18,783 nucleotides of DNA from Chitinophagaceae bacterium UBA3961 (GCA_002385265.1 DGDD01000087.1:1-18783); one strand, 5' to 3'; positions 8,907-15,729 are shown, numbered from the stretch's first letter. Notes: generated by a model not told the origin, from the letters alone. Made by a program: numbers and translations.

Positions 8907-9146
8907 AAAGCATTAGTTAATGGATCGGGAGATCGAGTGACCGACTTTACAAAGGATTTGAATTCTCAGACTTGGTTGTTTGACAGACTCGCGTTGATGG
9001 AATAGTACAGAGAAGTATTTCGAAGGAATCTAGGATATGCTAAAATACGGATTCTAGGCGTATTTGAACATTAAATCTTCAAATAGACGATCTCCTACTA
9101 CACTTTGAGTATACAAAAGGGGAATTTGATTTATGTCAAATCTGGA
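8907..9146. other. 240-bp intergenic spacer with short repeats
   Basis: No open reading frame of credible length lies between the start of the giant protease gene and the end of the cyclic-nucleotide-binding gene. The spacer holds a 10-bp near-exact direct repeat (GGAATCTAGG at 9025-9034, GGATTCTAGG at 9049-9058). It also has a perfect 7-bp inverted repeat, AAATACG...CGTATTT, at 9043-9049 and 9059-9065 with a 9-nt loop that contains most of the second direct repeat. It must carry the promoter of the protease gene. I found no exact TAnnTTTG box on the minus strand; the closest is CAAAGGAT near 8950 (plus-strand reading). The repeats could be an operator, but that is only a guess. Confidence 0.5.
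9123..9142 (-). terminator. Weak candidate terminator of the HD-transporter-CNB operon
   Basis: A 6-bp perfect stem (ATTTGA at 9124-9129 against TCAAAT at 9136-9141, 6-nt loop), extendable by a G-U pair, lies just beyond the stop codon of the cyclic-nucleotide-binding gene. On the minus strand it is followed by CCCC and then TTTT. The stem is AT-rich and short and the T-run does not follow directly, so this is a weak call. Confidence 0.3.
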
Positions 9147-9596
9147 TTACTTGCCAATAGACCGTGCATTTTGTGCTCTAAGTCGTTGACAGAGAATCTT
9201 TACGAATCCTTTCATCACCTCGGGTCTGGTTTCTACTAATTCGTAAAAAGGCTCTTGATCAATTCGAAATAGAATACAGTCTGTTTGCGCTGTGGCACTG
9301 GCACTCCGAGATTCGGTATCTAACAGGCTTAACTCTCCGAAAACCTCCTTTTCGGGTAGCACTGCCAGTTCTTGAGTTCCTTTGTGAATTCGTACTGAAC
9401 CCTTATAGATGATATACATACAATCGCCCCTGGCACCTTCTTCAAAAATAGAAACCCCTGCTTCAAATTCCACTTCCAATAACAAGGGCGCTAAATCGGC
9501 CAAAACAGGCTCGGGTGTGTCCTTGAAAATACTCAAGGACTTCAACATCAATACTTTTTCGACGAGGAGTAGGCGGTCTATTGGTTGTTCAGACAT
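9147..9596 (-). CDS. Stand-alone cyclic nucleotide-binding domain protein
   Basis: This 149-residue protein is almost entirely one CAP/PKA-type cNMP-binding fold, with no DNA-binding helix-turn-helix and no signal peptide, so it is probably a cytoplasmic regulator rather than a transcription factor. The beta-roll runs from about residue 20 to 115. The phosphate-binding cassette reads 'VFGELSLLDTESRSASA' (85-101), with Gly87-Glu88 (ribose 2'-OH contact in the family) and Arg97 (phosphate contact), followed by Ser and Ala as in true ligand-binding members. A helical tail (116-145) follows. The gene begins only 3 nt after the stop of the transporter/HEAT gene, so it is almost certainly co-translated with it. 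In other bacteria similar CNB domains are fused to MFS/HEAT proteins (from memory), which supports a regulatory subunit role. The ligand is probably cAMP, given the cyclase nearby. Confidence 0.92.
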   Translation of the reverse strand: MSEQPIDRLLLVEKVLMLKSLSIFKDTPEPVLADLAPLLLEVEFEAGVSIFEEGARGDCMYIIYKGSVRIHKGTQELAVLPEKEVFGELSLLDTESRSASATAQTDCILFRIDQEPFYELVETRPEVMKGFVKILCQRLRAQNARSIGK

Positions 9597-9599
9597 GAC

Positions 9600-12380
9600 T
9601 CAATTATTACTGTTTTTCATTGCAAAAACGGCCGTTTCTTTCAACACAGGATTTTCAACCTGACTATATTTATAAAGGTAGGATTTTTCAATTTCATAGC
9701 TCCTTTTTGCACCAATGAACAGAGAGCAAGCTTTGGTCCAGTCCATATAATCCATCGGTACTTCTTGCAATACGCTGTTCACTAAATGATTCAGACCATG
9801 TTGCGGGTTCTTCGATAAGTGGATTTTTAAAAATTGAACCTTTTGGCGAATATCTTGAGGCTCGAAAAGTTGTGAAAATAAAATTCCAATATCCTTTCTA
9901 ACTGTTATTTCAATCAATTCCAAACCATTGGCAATGCGCTCTTTCTGATTGGAGAAAATCGCGTATTTCGCTTCCCGAATTTTAGAAGGTTCATACATCA
10001 TTTCAAACAATTGCAATAGCATATCACGAATGCTGTCTACTTCTGCCGCCATTGCCCTTTGCATCATACCATCAATATCCTGCTCCGGGATGATTTCACT
10101 CCACATTGCATACAGATCTACCACGTATGACTGATAACGTTTGGCCACGGCTTCCAAAACCGGACGTTCGGCATGAGTACATCTGTATTTCACCCGGTGA
10201 AGAGACTTCACAATGGGCAAAGTGTAATAAGGATGTTCCTCCATAAACGGCATTAAAACCGCTCCCACTGCCGCCGGGTCATTTAGTTTCCCGCAAATGC
10301 TGATCAATTGGTCCTTTTTATCAACCGACAAATCTTCTCTTCTTAATAAAGCAGTAATTTCAATCAATGACTTTGAGCCGGCTTGTAAGAAAGCCTGAGA
10401 CACCAATTTGGTATTGTTTTCAAACAAGATTGCTGCCTCCGAAAGAACATCAGCATGAACTGCTTTTCCAATGGAACGCAAAGCCGCATTCACAACCGCA
10501 GGATCTTCGCTGTTCAGGAACTGACCATAACCAGGGTAACCGTATTCGTCCTTAACTGTATTCAATAGATCCAGTAATTCCAGCGCCTTTTCAGGATGAT
10601 CTTTGAGCGTTTGATCAACCCAGGCTTCAGCCCTACCATGTACCGCTATCGAAAAGCTTACCAAAGAACCGGTAATAGCTGCCTTCTTGATTTCGGGATC
10701 AGTAGCGTCAATATAAGATTGTACTGCGTCGTAACGATCGGTCAATGCTGCAAGCGTAAACACAGCTTCTTTCTTGATTTCCGGACTCAACTCTTCATTC
10801 AATCGTTCTTTTACTAGAACCAACATGCCTAGGAGACGGAACTGACGAATCAATCGAATACTTTCTAACTGTACTTTTTCACTTGGATGGTGCAATAACT
10901 TTAAAACGATGGATTCAGATATCTGTTGGCTATTCGAAATAATCATTCTAAGCATGCTGAGAATTTCTAAATCAGAAGCATGGTTCATTTTCAGCAAGAT
11001 CTCTTTCATAAGTTGCTCATTTCTCAATTCAAACGATTCGTTGCTGAAGAAACGCGTACTGATGGTATGCAAGAGTAATAAAACGTATTGCTTGTTAACA
11101 GAGAACAAGGCAATAACCCATATAACACCCAAAACAATCAGCATGTAAGAAATGGGGAGTAACCCAATTTTTTGATGTAAAAACAAGAGGGTTAACAAAA
11201 AAAGACCACAAAACAATGAAGCAAAAGGATCCATGATTCCTTTTACAATATTATGAGCACGTAATCTCTCAAAGGTTCCCAATGGCTGCATCAATGTAAG
11301 CAAAACCGGTGCACTGAACGAAGTTCTAAGAACTTCAACCAAAATGGCAATCACTCCAAATAAGTAAAACATGATGGTTTCGCTTGTACTAAACCATCCG
11401 GCAAAAATGGTAGCTGCAACAAGAATTAGCATGGCAATGGGAGTTATCAATAGTGTTGATAGAATTCCCAATTTTGAAGTAAGTCTACTGGCAAAAACCA
11501 TCTTTGTAAACAAAGCGAATACGCGTAGTGCTGCAAAAAACAGCGCAATAAATTTGGCCAGTGCCACATCGTCGTGAAAGGCTTTTTTTACTTCTGCATA
11601 AAACCCATAGTTAATCAATAAAATACTCGCACCGGCCATAACTGAAACAATGGCAATGCCGCGGATATAACTATTGGTCGTAAAATCAGAGACGAGGCGT
11701 GATAAAGGTTTCGGAGCTGCATGGTGATTATTGTGATGATGCTCGTGGTTGTTTTGATGATGATGTGCCGCATGCAATCGACCACTTCGCTCCACTCTTT
11801 CAAACAGTATAAAAGCACCGAACATAAACAGTGATCCAAGGAACAAGAGGTTCTGTGTTCCGGTATAACTAACAAAGATCGAGGCCAATGTATAGCCCAC
11901 GAACTTTGCGGGTATATCTCCTGCACTTATTACAGCAAACAAACGCTTACTTTGTCGAAGATCGAAAAGCGTAGCCGCAATTCCCCAGAAGCTCAAATTA
12001 TTGAGCATGTACAGAACATTGAACCAACCTAGCAGAATATAATAATACCAATAATTATCGTAGTAGAAATTCCCAATTCTCAATAGCAGCATGCTAATTG
12101 TCATGAACAACAGCACGGTTATGTTGAACTGTCGGAACGAGAGTTTGTGTTCAAATTTGGCATAGAAGAATCCGACGATCCAAAGCATTGCCGCCGATAA
12201 CATAAACACATAGGCCAAATCGGTTACGGGATGCTTTTCAAGAAATTGCGCAAAACCGGAGGTAAAAAAGAAAGCCGCGCCGGCTCCTTGTAAAAAAAGC
12301 AATAGGTACAGTCGTTTAACAACCCACCACTCGCTCGGATAAACATTAAAAAGCCGCAGCCAAAAACTTCGCTTACTCAT
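9600..12380 (-). CDS. Multi-span transporter (ATP:ADP-antiporter/MFS-like) fused to HEAT repeats
   Basis: In this 926-residue protein the N-terminal half (about 20-440) has some 12 hydrophobic segments, arranged like the major facilitator/nucleotide (ATP:ADP antiporter-like) transporters. Segments such as 'NNLSFWGIAATLFDLRQSKRLFAVISAGD' (written here by position: 127-154) match that group in pattern. The half-way loop (203-220) holds 10 His among 18 residues. The C-terminal half (about 450-900) is soluble and built of paired amphipathic helices with HEAT-like periodicity, for instance 'DLEILSMLRMI' and 'EIKKEAVFTLAALTDR'. The start ATG lies 7 nt after the HD gene and its end 3 nt before the cyclic-nucleotide-binding gene, so all three form an operon. 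The transported substrate cannot be read from the sequence. HEAT solenoids usually bind proteins, so the CNB protein is the natural partner. That link is inference. Confidence 0.82.
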   Translation of the reverse strand: MSKRSFWLRLFNVYPSEWWVVKRLYLLLFLQGAGAAFFFTSGFAQFLEKHPVTDLAYVFMLSAAMLWIVGFFYAKFEHKLSFRQFNITVLLFMTISMLLLRIGNFYYDNYWYYYILLGWFNVLYMLNNLSFWGIAATLFDLRQSKRLFAVISAGDIPAKFVGYTLASIFVSYTGTQNLLFLGSLFMFGAFILFERVERSGRLHAAHHHQNNHEHHHNNHHAAPKPLSRLVSDFTTNSYIRGIAIVSVMAGASILLINYGFYAEVKKAFHDDVALAKFIALFFAALRVFALFTKMVFASRLTSKLGILSTLLITPIAMLILVAATIFAGWFSTSETIMFYLFGVIAILVEVLRTSFSAPVLLTLMQPLGTFERLRAHNIVKGIMDPFASLFCGLFLLTLLFLHQKIGLLPISYMLIVLGVIWVIALFSVNKQYVLLLLHTISTRFFSNESFELRNEQLMKEILLKMNHASDLEILSMLRMIISNSQQISESIVLKLLHHPSEKVQLESIRLIRQFRLLGMLVLVKERLNEELSPEIKKEAVFTLAALTDRYDAVQSYIDATDPEIKKAAITGSLVSFSIAVHGRAEAWVDQTLKDHPEKALELLDLLNTVKDEYGYPGYGQFLNSEDPAVVNAALRSIGKAVHADVLSEAAILFENNTKLVSQAFLQAGSKSLIEITALLRREDLSVDKKDQLISICGKLNDPAAVGAVLMPFMEEHPYYTLPIVKSLHRVKYRCTHAERPVLEAVAKRYQSYVVDLYAMWSEIIPEQDIDGMMQRAMAAEVDSIRDMLLQLFEMMYEPSKIREAKYAIFSNQKERIANGLELIEITVRKDIGILFSQLFEPQDIRQKVQFLKIHLSKNPQHGLNHLVNSVLQEVPMDYMDWTKACSLFIGAKRSYEIEKSYLYKYSQVENPVLKETAVFAMKNSNN

Positions 12381-12387
12381 GCTAGAA

Positions 12388-12972
12388 TTATACTTGCTTC
12401 AATTGCTGTAAATAGATCCATTTCACTGGCGCGCGTTCGCTAAGAGAAGTCAACGTCCAATATTCGTGAGCTTCAAAAAAGGAGATCTGTATTTGATCAA
12501 ACTCTTCAGGAGTTTTTATTCTTCCCAGAGCCATCAATTCATCGCACAATCGTTTACTGATAATTGGAAAATCTTCACGGCCCAAATAATCCAAATCGGC
12601 ATCACATATCACTTTTTCCAATAAGGTTTTGGGCGATTGAGGGATACGCGTGCTCATGATCATTCCTTCCATCTTCTGAATATCTTCTTCACTGAAAGGA
12701 TTGTTGAGCATCCGCTTTCTTAGAATTTCACAGGATGCTTGTTCGTGACCCTTGTAAGCTACCAAGAATCCGGTATCATGAAACAAACAGGCCACTTTTA
12801 ACAAAAGTAAATCGTGCGCATCCGTAATACCTTCAGCAATGGCTATTCTCAAGCTTTGCTCCATCACATCCATTGTATGCTCTACCTTGTGGTAGTACAA
12901 ATGAGGATTCAACCCTTCATTGAGTTTTGCATAAACTTCGTCTTGTAGCTGTTGAAATTCCTCAGTGGTCAT
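12388..12972 (-). CDS. HD-domain metal-dependent phosphohydrolase (possible cyclic-nucleotide phosphodiesterase)
   Basis: This soluble protein of 194 residues belongs to the HD superfamily. With the start at 12972 (MTTEEF), the metal ligands are His28/His32 in 'YYHKVEHTMDVM', the His65-Asp66 doublet in 'LFHDTGF', His76 in 'GHEQAS' and Asp124/Asp126 in 'CDADLDYLG'. The first motif resembles the YHNxxHAxDV signature of class I cyclic-nucleotide phosphodiesterases, although other HD families also have YHxxxHT. An in-frame ATG at 12990 would give six more residues, but it lies 2 nt from a perfect -7 box (12992-12999), upstream of or at the expected transcript start, so 12972 is preferred. First gene of the operon with the transporter/HEAT and cNMP-binding genes. 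Substrate unproven; (p)ppGpp or another phosphoester is possible. Confidence 0.85.
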   Translation of the reverse strand: MTTEEFQQLQDEVYAKLNEGLNPHLYYHKVEHTMDVMEQSLRIAIAEGITDAHDLLLLKVACLFHDTGFLVAYKGHEQASCEILRKRMLNNPFSEEDIQKMEGMIMSTRIPQSPKTLLEKVICDADLDYLGREDFPIISKRLCDELMALGRIKTPEEFDQIQISFFEAHEYWTLTSLSERAPVKWIYLQQLKQV

Positions 12973-12991
12973 ATAGAAAATTAATAGCATT

Positions 12992-12999
12992 CAAATATA
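12992..12999 (-). promoter_or_regulatory. -7 promoter box (TATATTTG) of the HD-transporter-CNB operon
   Basis: The minus strand reads TATATTTG, an exact match to the Bacteroidota sigma-A -7 consensus TAnnTTTG. It predicts transcription starting near 12987 and a leader of about 15 nt before the ATG at 12972. A TTTG lies 24 nt further upstream (13024-13027), a little far for the usual -33 element. Confidence 0.6.
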
Positions 13000-13131
13000 A
13001 GGTTTTATCATTTTACCGTCGTTCAAATTCTTAAAATCAAATTATTATCATTCCTACTATGCAATTGCTTGATTTTGCGCAATAAATTGAGTAATTTCCC
13101 TGCCTAGCGCATAAGAAAGTTACTAATAGCC

Positions 13132-13896
13132 TTGAACCATATCTTGCCATATTTACATTCCGAGTTCGCCGCATGCAACCTGGAGAAGATCAATCAGTCT
13201 GCATTACTGCAGTCGAGAATGGATTATAAATTTACCTGCCCAACTTTTATTATGGAAGAATTGCTCGATTTGTTGAAGAACGAATACGAGATATTGGCAA
13301 TCAACAACCATAGATTTTTTACCTACCAAACCACCTATTTTGATACACCGAATTTGTTTACCTACTATGAACATCAACGTCAAAAAGCCCATCGCTTCAA
13401 AATAAGATACCGCAACTATGTTGAAACGGCTACTTCGATGTTGGAGGTAAAATGGAAAAACGCAAAAGGCAAAACAAGCAAATCAAGATTACAGGTGGAA
13501 GAATTGCCAAGGGATCTTGAGGCGCATTACAATTTCTTTGCATCAAACGGAATATTAAATGCCCATACTTTTCATGCGAAAATCAGTGTTTCGTACCAAA
13601 GAATTAGTTTGATCCATAAAACCGGAACTGAAAAAGTTACGCTAGACTTCAACTTAGAGGCTTCCGATCCTGTTCAAAAAATACATTTCCCTGAACTGTT
13701 GATTGTGGAAGTGAAAGCTCCCGGAAAAATGGAGGCCGTTTCGCTCCCCTATTTAAAAAAATTAGGACAAAGAGAAGGTGGACTCAGTAAATACTGTCTC
13801 GGCACAATTGCCTTAAATCCGCAAATAAAATACAACCTCTTCAAGCCCTTATATTCTAAAATTTTAAAACTGAAAAACCTTTATGCTGCTTCTTGA
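13132..13896 (+). CDS. VTC-domain polyphosphate polymerase-like protein
   Basis: The 254 residues carry the VTC (vacuolar transporter chaperone 4-like) fold, a tunnel-shaped triphosphate/polyphosphate enzyme domain with basic and acidic strands. Visible family marks are 'RMDYKF' (29-34), 'YFDT' (69-72), the basic strand 'RFKIRYRNY' (88-96), 'LEVKWK' (104-109), 'SYQR' (154-157), 'LIVEVKAPG' (190-198) and 'GLSKYCLG' (217-224). There are no membrane spans or SPX domain, so it is cytoplasmic. An in-frame TAG at 13105-13107 rules out a much earlier start. The family's N-terminal helix requires a start before Met30, leaving TTG at 13132 (or TTG at 13144). It overlaps the DUF4956 gene by 14 nt, the arrangement typical of this bacterial cassette. 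Polyphosphate synthesis is inferred from the family. Confidence 0.88.
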   Translation: MNHILPYLHSEFAACNLEKINQSALLQSRMDYKFTCPTFIMEELLDLLKNEYEILAINNHRFFTYQTTYFDTPNLFTYYEHQRQKAHRFKIRYRNYVETATSMLEVKWKNAKGKTSKSRLQVEELPRDLEAHYNFFASNGILNAHTFHAKISVSYQRISLIHKTGTEKVTLDFNLEASDPVQKIHFPELLIVEVKAPGKMEAVSLPYLKKLGQREGGLSKYCLGTIALNPQIKYNLFKPLYSKILKLKNLYAAS

Positions 13897-14476
13897 TATT
13901 TCTAACTTTTTCGAATTTGAAAACGGGTTGGCCTTGCGATTATTGGTCGATCTAATATCTTTAATCATCCTTATCAGAGGTATTTATTACAAAACCTATC
14001 AGCGCTCCGATCTTTATCTCACTTTTGTGCTGTTCAATATCATCATCTTTTTCATTTCGCATATTCTAAATCAGGTGCAAATGAGCACGGGAGCGGCATT
14101 TGGTCTCTTTGCCGTGTTCTCAATGTTGCGATACAGAACGGAAGGCATTTCAGCGAAGGACATGACCTATCTCTTTCTTTCGATTGCCCTTGGACTCATC
14201 ACAGCTGTATCGAAAGCAGCTTCTTTTGATTTGGTATTGATCTGTTTCATCATGTTAATCATTACCTACCTGATGGAAAGCAATTGGTTTGGAAAAAGAG
14301 AAAGTGCCAAAACAATCTTATACGATTCCATTCAAAATATTCATAGCGCAAAAGAAAAAGAATTGATCGATGACCTGAAAAACAGAACCGGATTGAACAT
14401 TCACCGATTTGAAATCAATGAAATCGACTTTTTAAAAGACAGCTGTAGAATCACCATTTTCTACTACGAAAACTAA
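13883..14476 (+). CDS. DUF4956 membrane protein, partner of the VTC-domain protein
   Basis: This 197-residue inner-membrane protein has hydrophobic stretches at about 15-34, 45-62, 69-82, 93-110 and 115-131, then a soluble tail (132-197) probably in the cytoplasm. The segment 'FAVFSMLRYRTEGI' plus 'DMTYLF' (76-98), with several charged residues between membrane spans, is the hallmark of DUF4956. The family is repeatedly found beside VTC-domain polyphosphate polymerases, in line with the 14-nt overlap with the gene before it. By analogy with the yeast VTC complex, in which polymerase and membrane subunits couple synthesis to translocation, it may form the membrane part. That role is inference and no catalytic residues are recognised. 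The start ATG at 13883 sits inside the end of the VTC gene, so translational coupling is likely. Confidence 0.87.
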   Translation: MLLLDISNFFEFENGLALRLLVDLISLIILIRGIYYKTYQRSDLYLTFVLFNIIIFFISHILNQVQMSTGAAFGLFAVFSMLRYRTEGISAKDMTYLFLSIALGLITAVSKAASFDLVLICFIMLIITYLMESNWFGKRESAKTILYDSIQNIHSAKEKELIDDLKNRTGLNIHRFEINEIDFLKDSCRITIFYYEN

Positions 14477-14484
14477 GCACCAAC

Positions 14485-15165
14485 ATGAAAAAACTTTTTA
14501 TCATAGCCGCACTCTTTATTCTTCAGAGTCAACTCATCGCACAAACTTCCAAAACGGACCCCAAAGACTGGCAAGGCTGGATGGGTGGTACGCTAAAATT
14601 TGACCTACCCAAAAAATGGACTCCGTATATCGAATATCAGGCAAGAACCTACAACAACCTTAAAACTTACAATGGTTCCTATATCAGTATCGGTGTTCAA
14701 AAAAAGGTGTCCAAATTTGTTCATTTAGTAGGTGAATACCGACTAGCCTTGGTTCAAAAGGGTACTTATCACAGATACACTTTTGGAGCGGAATATGAAA
14801 AAGAAAAAAAGAAATGGGATTGGGGCGTGCGTGTATTGTTGCAAAATCAATTGCAAGATTTCGACGAAGCGAACAAAGCCACTCAAGACGAGTTTTACTG
14901 GAGGGTGAGACTGGGGGCGAAATATGAATTATCAAAAAAAGTAGCTGCTTTTGCTTCCATAGAACCCATCATGAAAAGCGGCGGTCGTCATTTTGTTGAT
15001 AATCTAAGAAACCAGCTGGGCCTTCGATTCAAAATAGCCCCCAAAACGAAGCTGGATGTGTTCTACATCTACCGCCCCGATTATGCTAAATCATACAACA
15101 GAACTTTCAATATTGTTGGATTTGATCTCATTCATACCATTAAGCCTAAGAAGAAAAAGAAATAG
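14485..15165 (+). CDS. DUF2490 outer-membrane beta-barrel-like protein
   Basis: This 226-residue exported protein has a clear signal peptide (1-19/20: MKKLFIIAALF..., cut before QTSK). The mature part begins 'DWQGWMGGTLKFDLPKKW', typical of DUF2490, and continues with alternating polar and hydrophobic beta strands ending in aromatic residues ('RYTFGAEYE', 'WRVRLGAKYEL', 'TFNIVGFDLIHTI'), as in a small outer-membrane barrel. The C-terminus ends in a lysine run (KPKKKKK) instead of the aromatic residue that usually closes a barrel, so assembly could differ or the run may be a soluble extension. The gene follows the DUF4956 gene by 8 nt and closes the three-gene cassette. A terminator stands 170 bp downstream. 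Function unknown; a link to polyphosphate or phosphate handling is context only. Confidence 0.82.
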   Translation: MKKLFIIAALFILQSQLIAQTSKTDPKDWQGWMGGTLKFDLPKKWTPYIEYQARTYNNLKTYNGSYISIGVQKKVSKFVHLVGEYRLALVQKGTYHRYTFGAEYEKEKKKWDWGVRVLLQNQLQDFDEANKATQDEFYWRVRLGAKYELSKKVAAFASIEPIMKSGGRHFVDNLRNQLGLRFKIAPKTKLDVFYIYRPDYAKSYNRTFNIVGFDLIHTIKPKKKKK

Positions 15166-15167
15166 GT

Positions 15168-15265
15168 GTTAGGCTTTGGGCGTTAGGCATTAGGTATTAG
15201 GCTTTAGGTTGTAGGCTTTGGGAGTTAGGCTTTGGGCTTTAGGCATTAGGCGTTAGGCGTTAGGT
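15168..15265 (+). repeat. 14 tandem degenerate 7-bp repeats (consensus KTTAGGC-like)
   Basis: Two bases after the stop codon of the DUF2490 gene begin 14 uninterrupted heptamers with consensus [G/T/A]TTAGGC. Variants are GTTAGGC (5), TTTGGGC (2), ATTAGGC (2), TTTAGGC (1), and single ATTAGGT, TTTAGGT, TGTAGGC, TTTGGGA and GTTAGGT-type units. Length is exactly 98 bp with no insertion. The array lies in the 3' untranslated region and is non-coding. It looks like an old, mutated microsatellite. Confidence 0.9.
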
Positions 15266-15335
15266 TTTAATATTCAAAAGAAAAGTTGTATACTTTTAAA
15301 TATAAACCTTGGGTTTTTTAATTTTATATTTTTGA

Positions 15336-15371
15336 AAAGCCTGTTGTAATTTATTACGACAGGCTTTTTTT
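15336..15371 (+). terminator. Strong intrinsic terminator after the VTC cassette
   Basis: A 14-bp stem (AAAGCCTGTTGTAA at 15336-15349 against TTACGACAGGCTTT at 15354-15367, one G-U pair, 4-nt loop) is followed by a run of seven T (15365-15371). The A-rich left side gives the minus strand a U-run too, so it may work in both directions. Confidence 0.9.
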
Positions 15372-15406
15372 ATTAGATCAAAAAATTCATAAGTAAGAAA
15401 ATAGCA

Positions 15407-15450
15407 TTCCGAACGAGCGAGGCTGCGAAGCAGCCGCAGCGAGAGAGGAA
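15407..15450. repeat. REP-like palindromic element
   Basis: The element runs from TTCC (15407) to GGAA (15450) and contains a perfect 6-bp GC-rich stem, GGCTGC-GAA-GCAGCC (15421-15435), flanked by GAACGAGCGA and GCAGCGAGAG. Its GC content is well above the surrounding AT-rich DNA. GAGCGAG-type palindromes of this look occur in many Bacteroidota intergenic regions (from memory, not searched). No T-run follows, so a terminator is unlikely. Confidence 0.6.
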
Positions 15451-15508
15451 ACTCAAAATGTGTTGTTAGAGAAGAGGCTTTTTTGATACAGTTCTTTAGT
15501 GATTTAGC

Positions 15509-15625
15509 TATTTAGTTTTTGAGTTTGGGGCAATACACAGCGTTTGGGCTTAAAATTCGATATAAACTAACGGCGTTATGGTAGGCGGGAAAATCTTCTC
15601 AATACAATAACTTAAAAACTAAATA
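15509..15625. repeat. 16-bp inverted repeat pair about 85 bp apart
   Basis: TATTTAGTTTTTGAGT (15509-15524) and ACTTAAAAACTAAATA (15610-15625) are reverse complements at 15 of 16 positions, the odd one allowing G-U pairing. Further, weaker matches extend outward from both arms (TTTAG/CTTAAA). The arms could pair in RNA across the 85-bp interval or be the ends of a small decayed element. Confidence 0.5.
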
Positions 15626-15729
15626 ACTTAAAACTTATAACTCGATTTTATTCTAGTGCACCTTAACTTCTTTACAATTGGATAAAGAAATTCATACAAC
15701 CTTGGAGAGGTCGCATGGTGTTATTAAAT

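Noticed and set aside
9147..9596. CRP-type transcription factor
   Set aside because: The protein ends about 35 residues after the binding fold, with no helix-turn-helix.
12973..12990. ATG at 12990 as the start of the HD gene
   Set aside because: It lies 2 nt from the -7 box and at or before the predicted transcript start, and the extra residues (MLLIFY) add nothing to the HD domain.
13070..13077. TGATTTTG as promoter of the VTC cassette
   Set aside because: The second base breaks the TAnnTTTG consensus and no TTG element lies at normal spacing, so I do not list it as a feature.
15168..15265. CRISPR-like array
   Set aside because: Units of 7 bp are contiguous with no spacers, so this is a simple tandem repeat.
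15327..15334. TATTTTTG, an exact TAnnTTTG -7 box on the plus strand
   Set aside because: It sits directly before a strong terminator stem and has no gene downstream on the plus strand. In such AT-rich DNA a chance match is likely.
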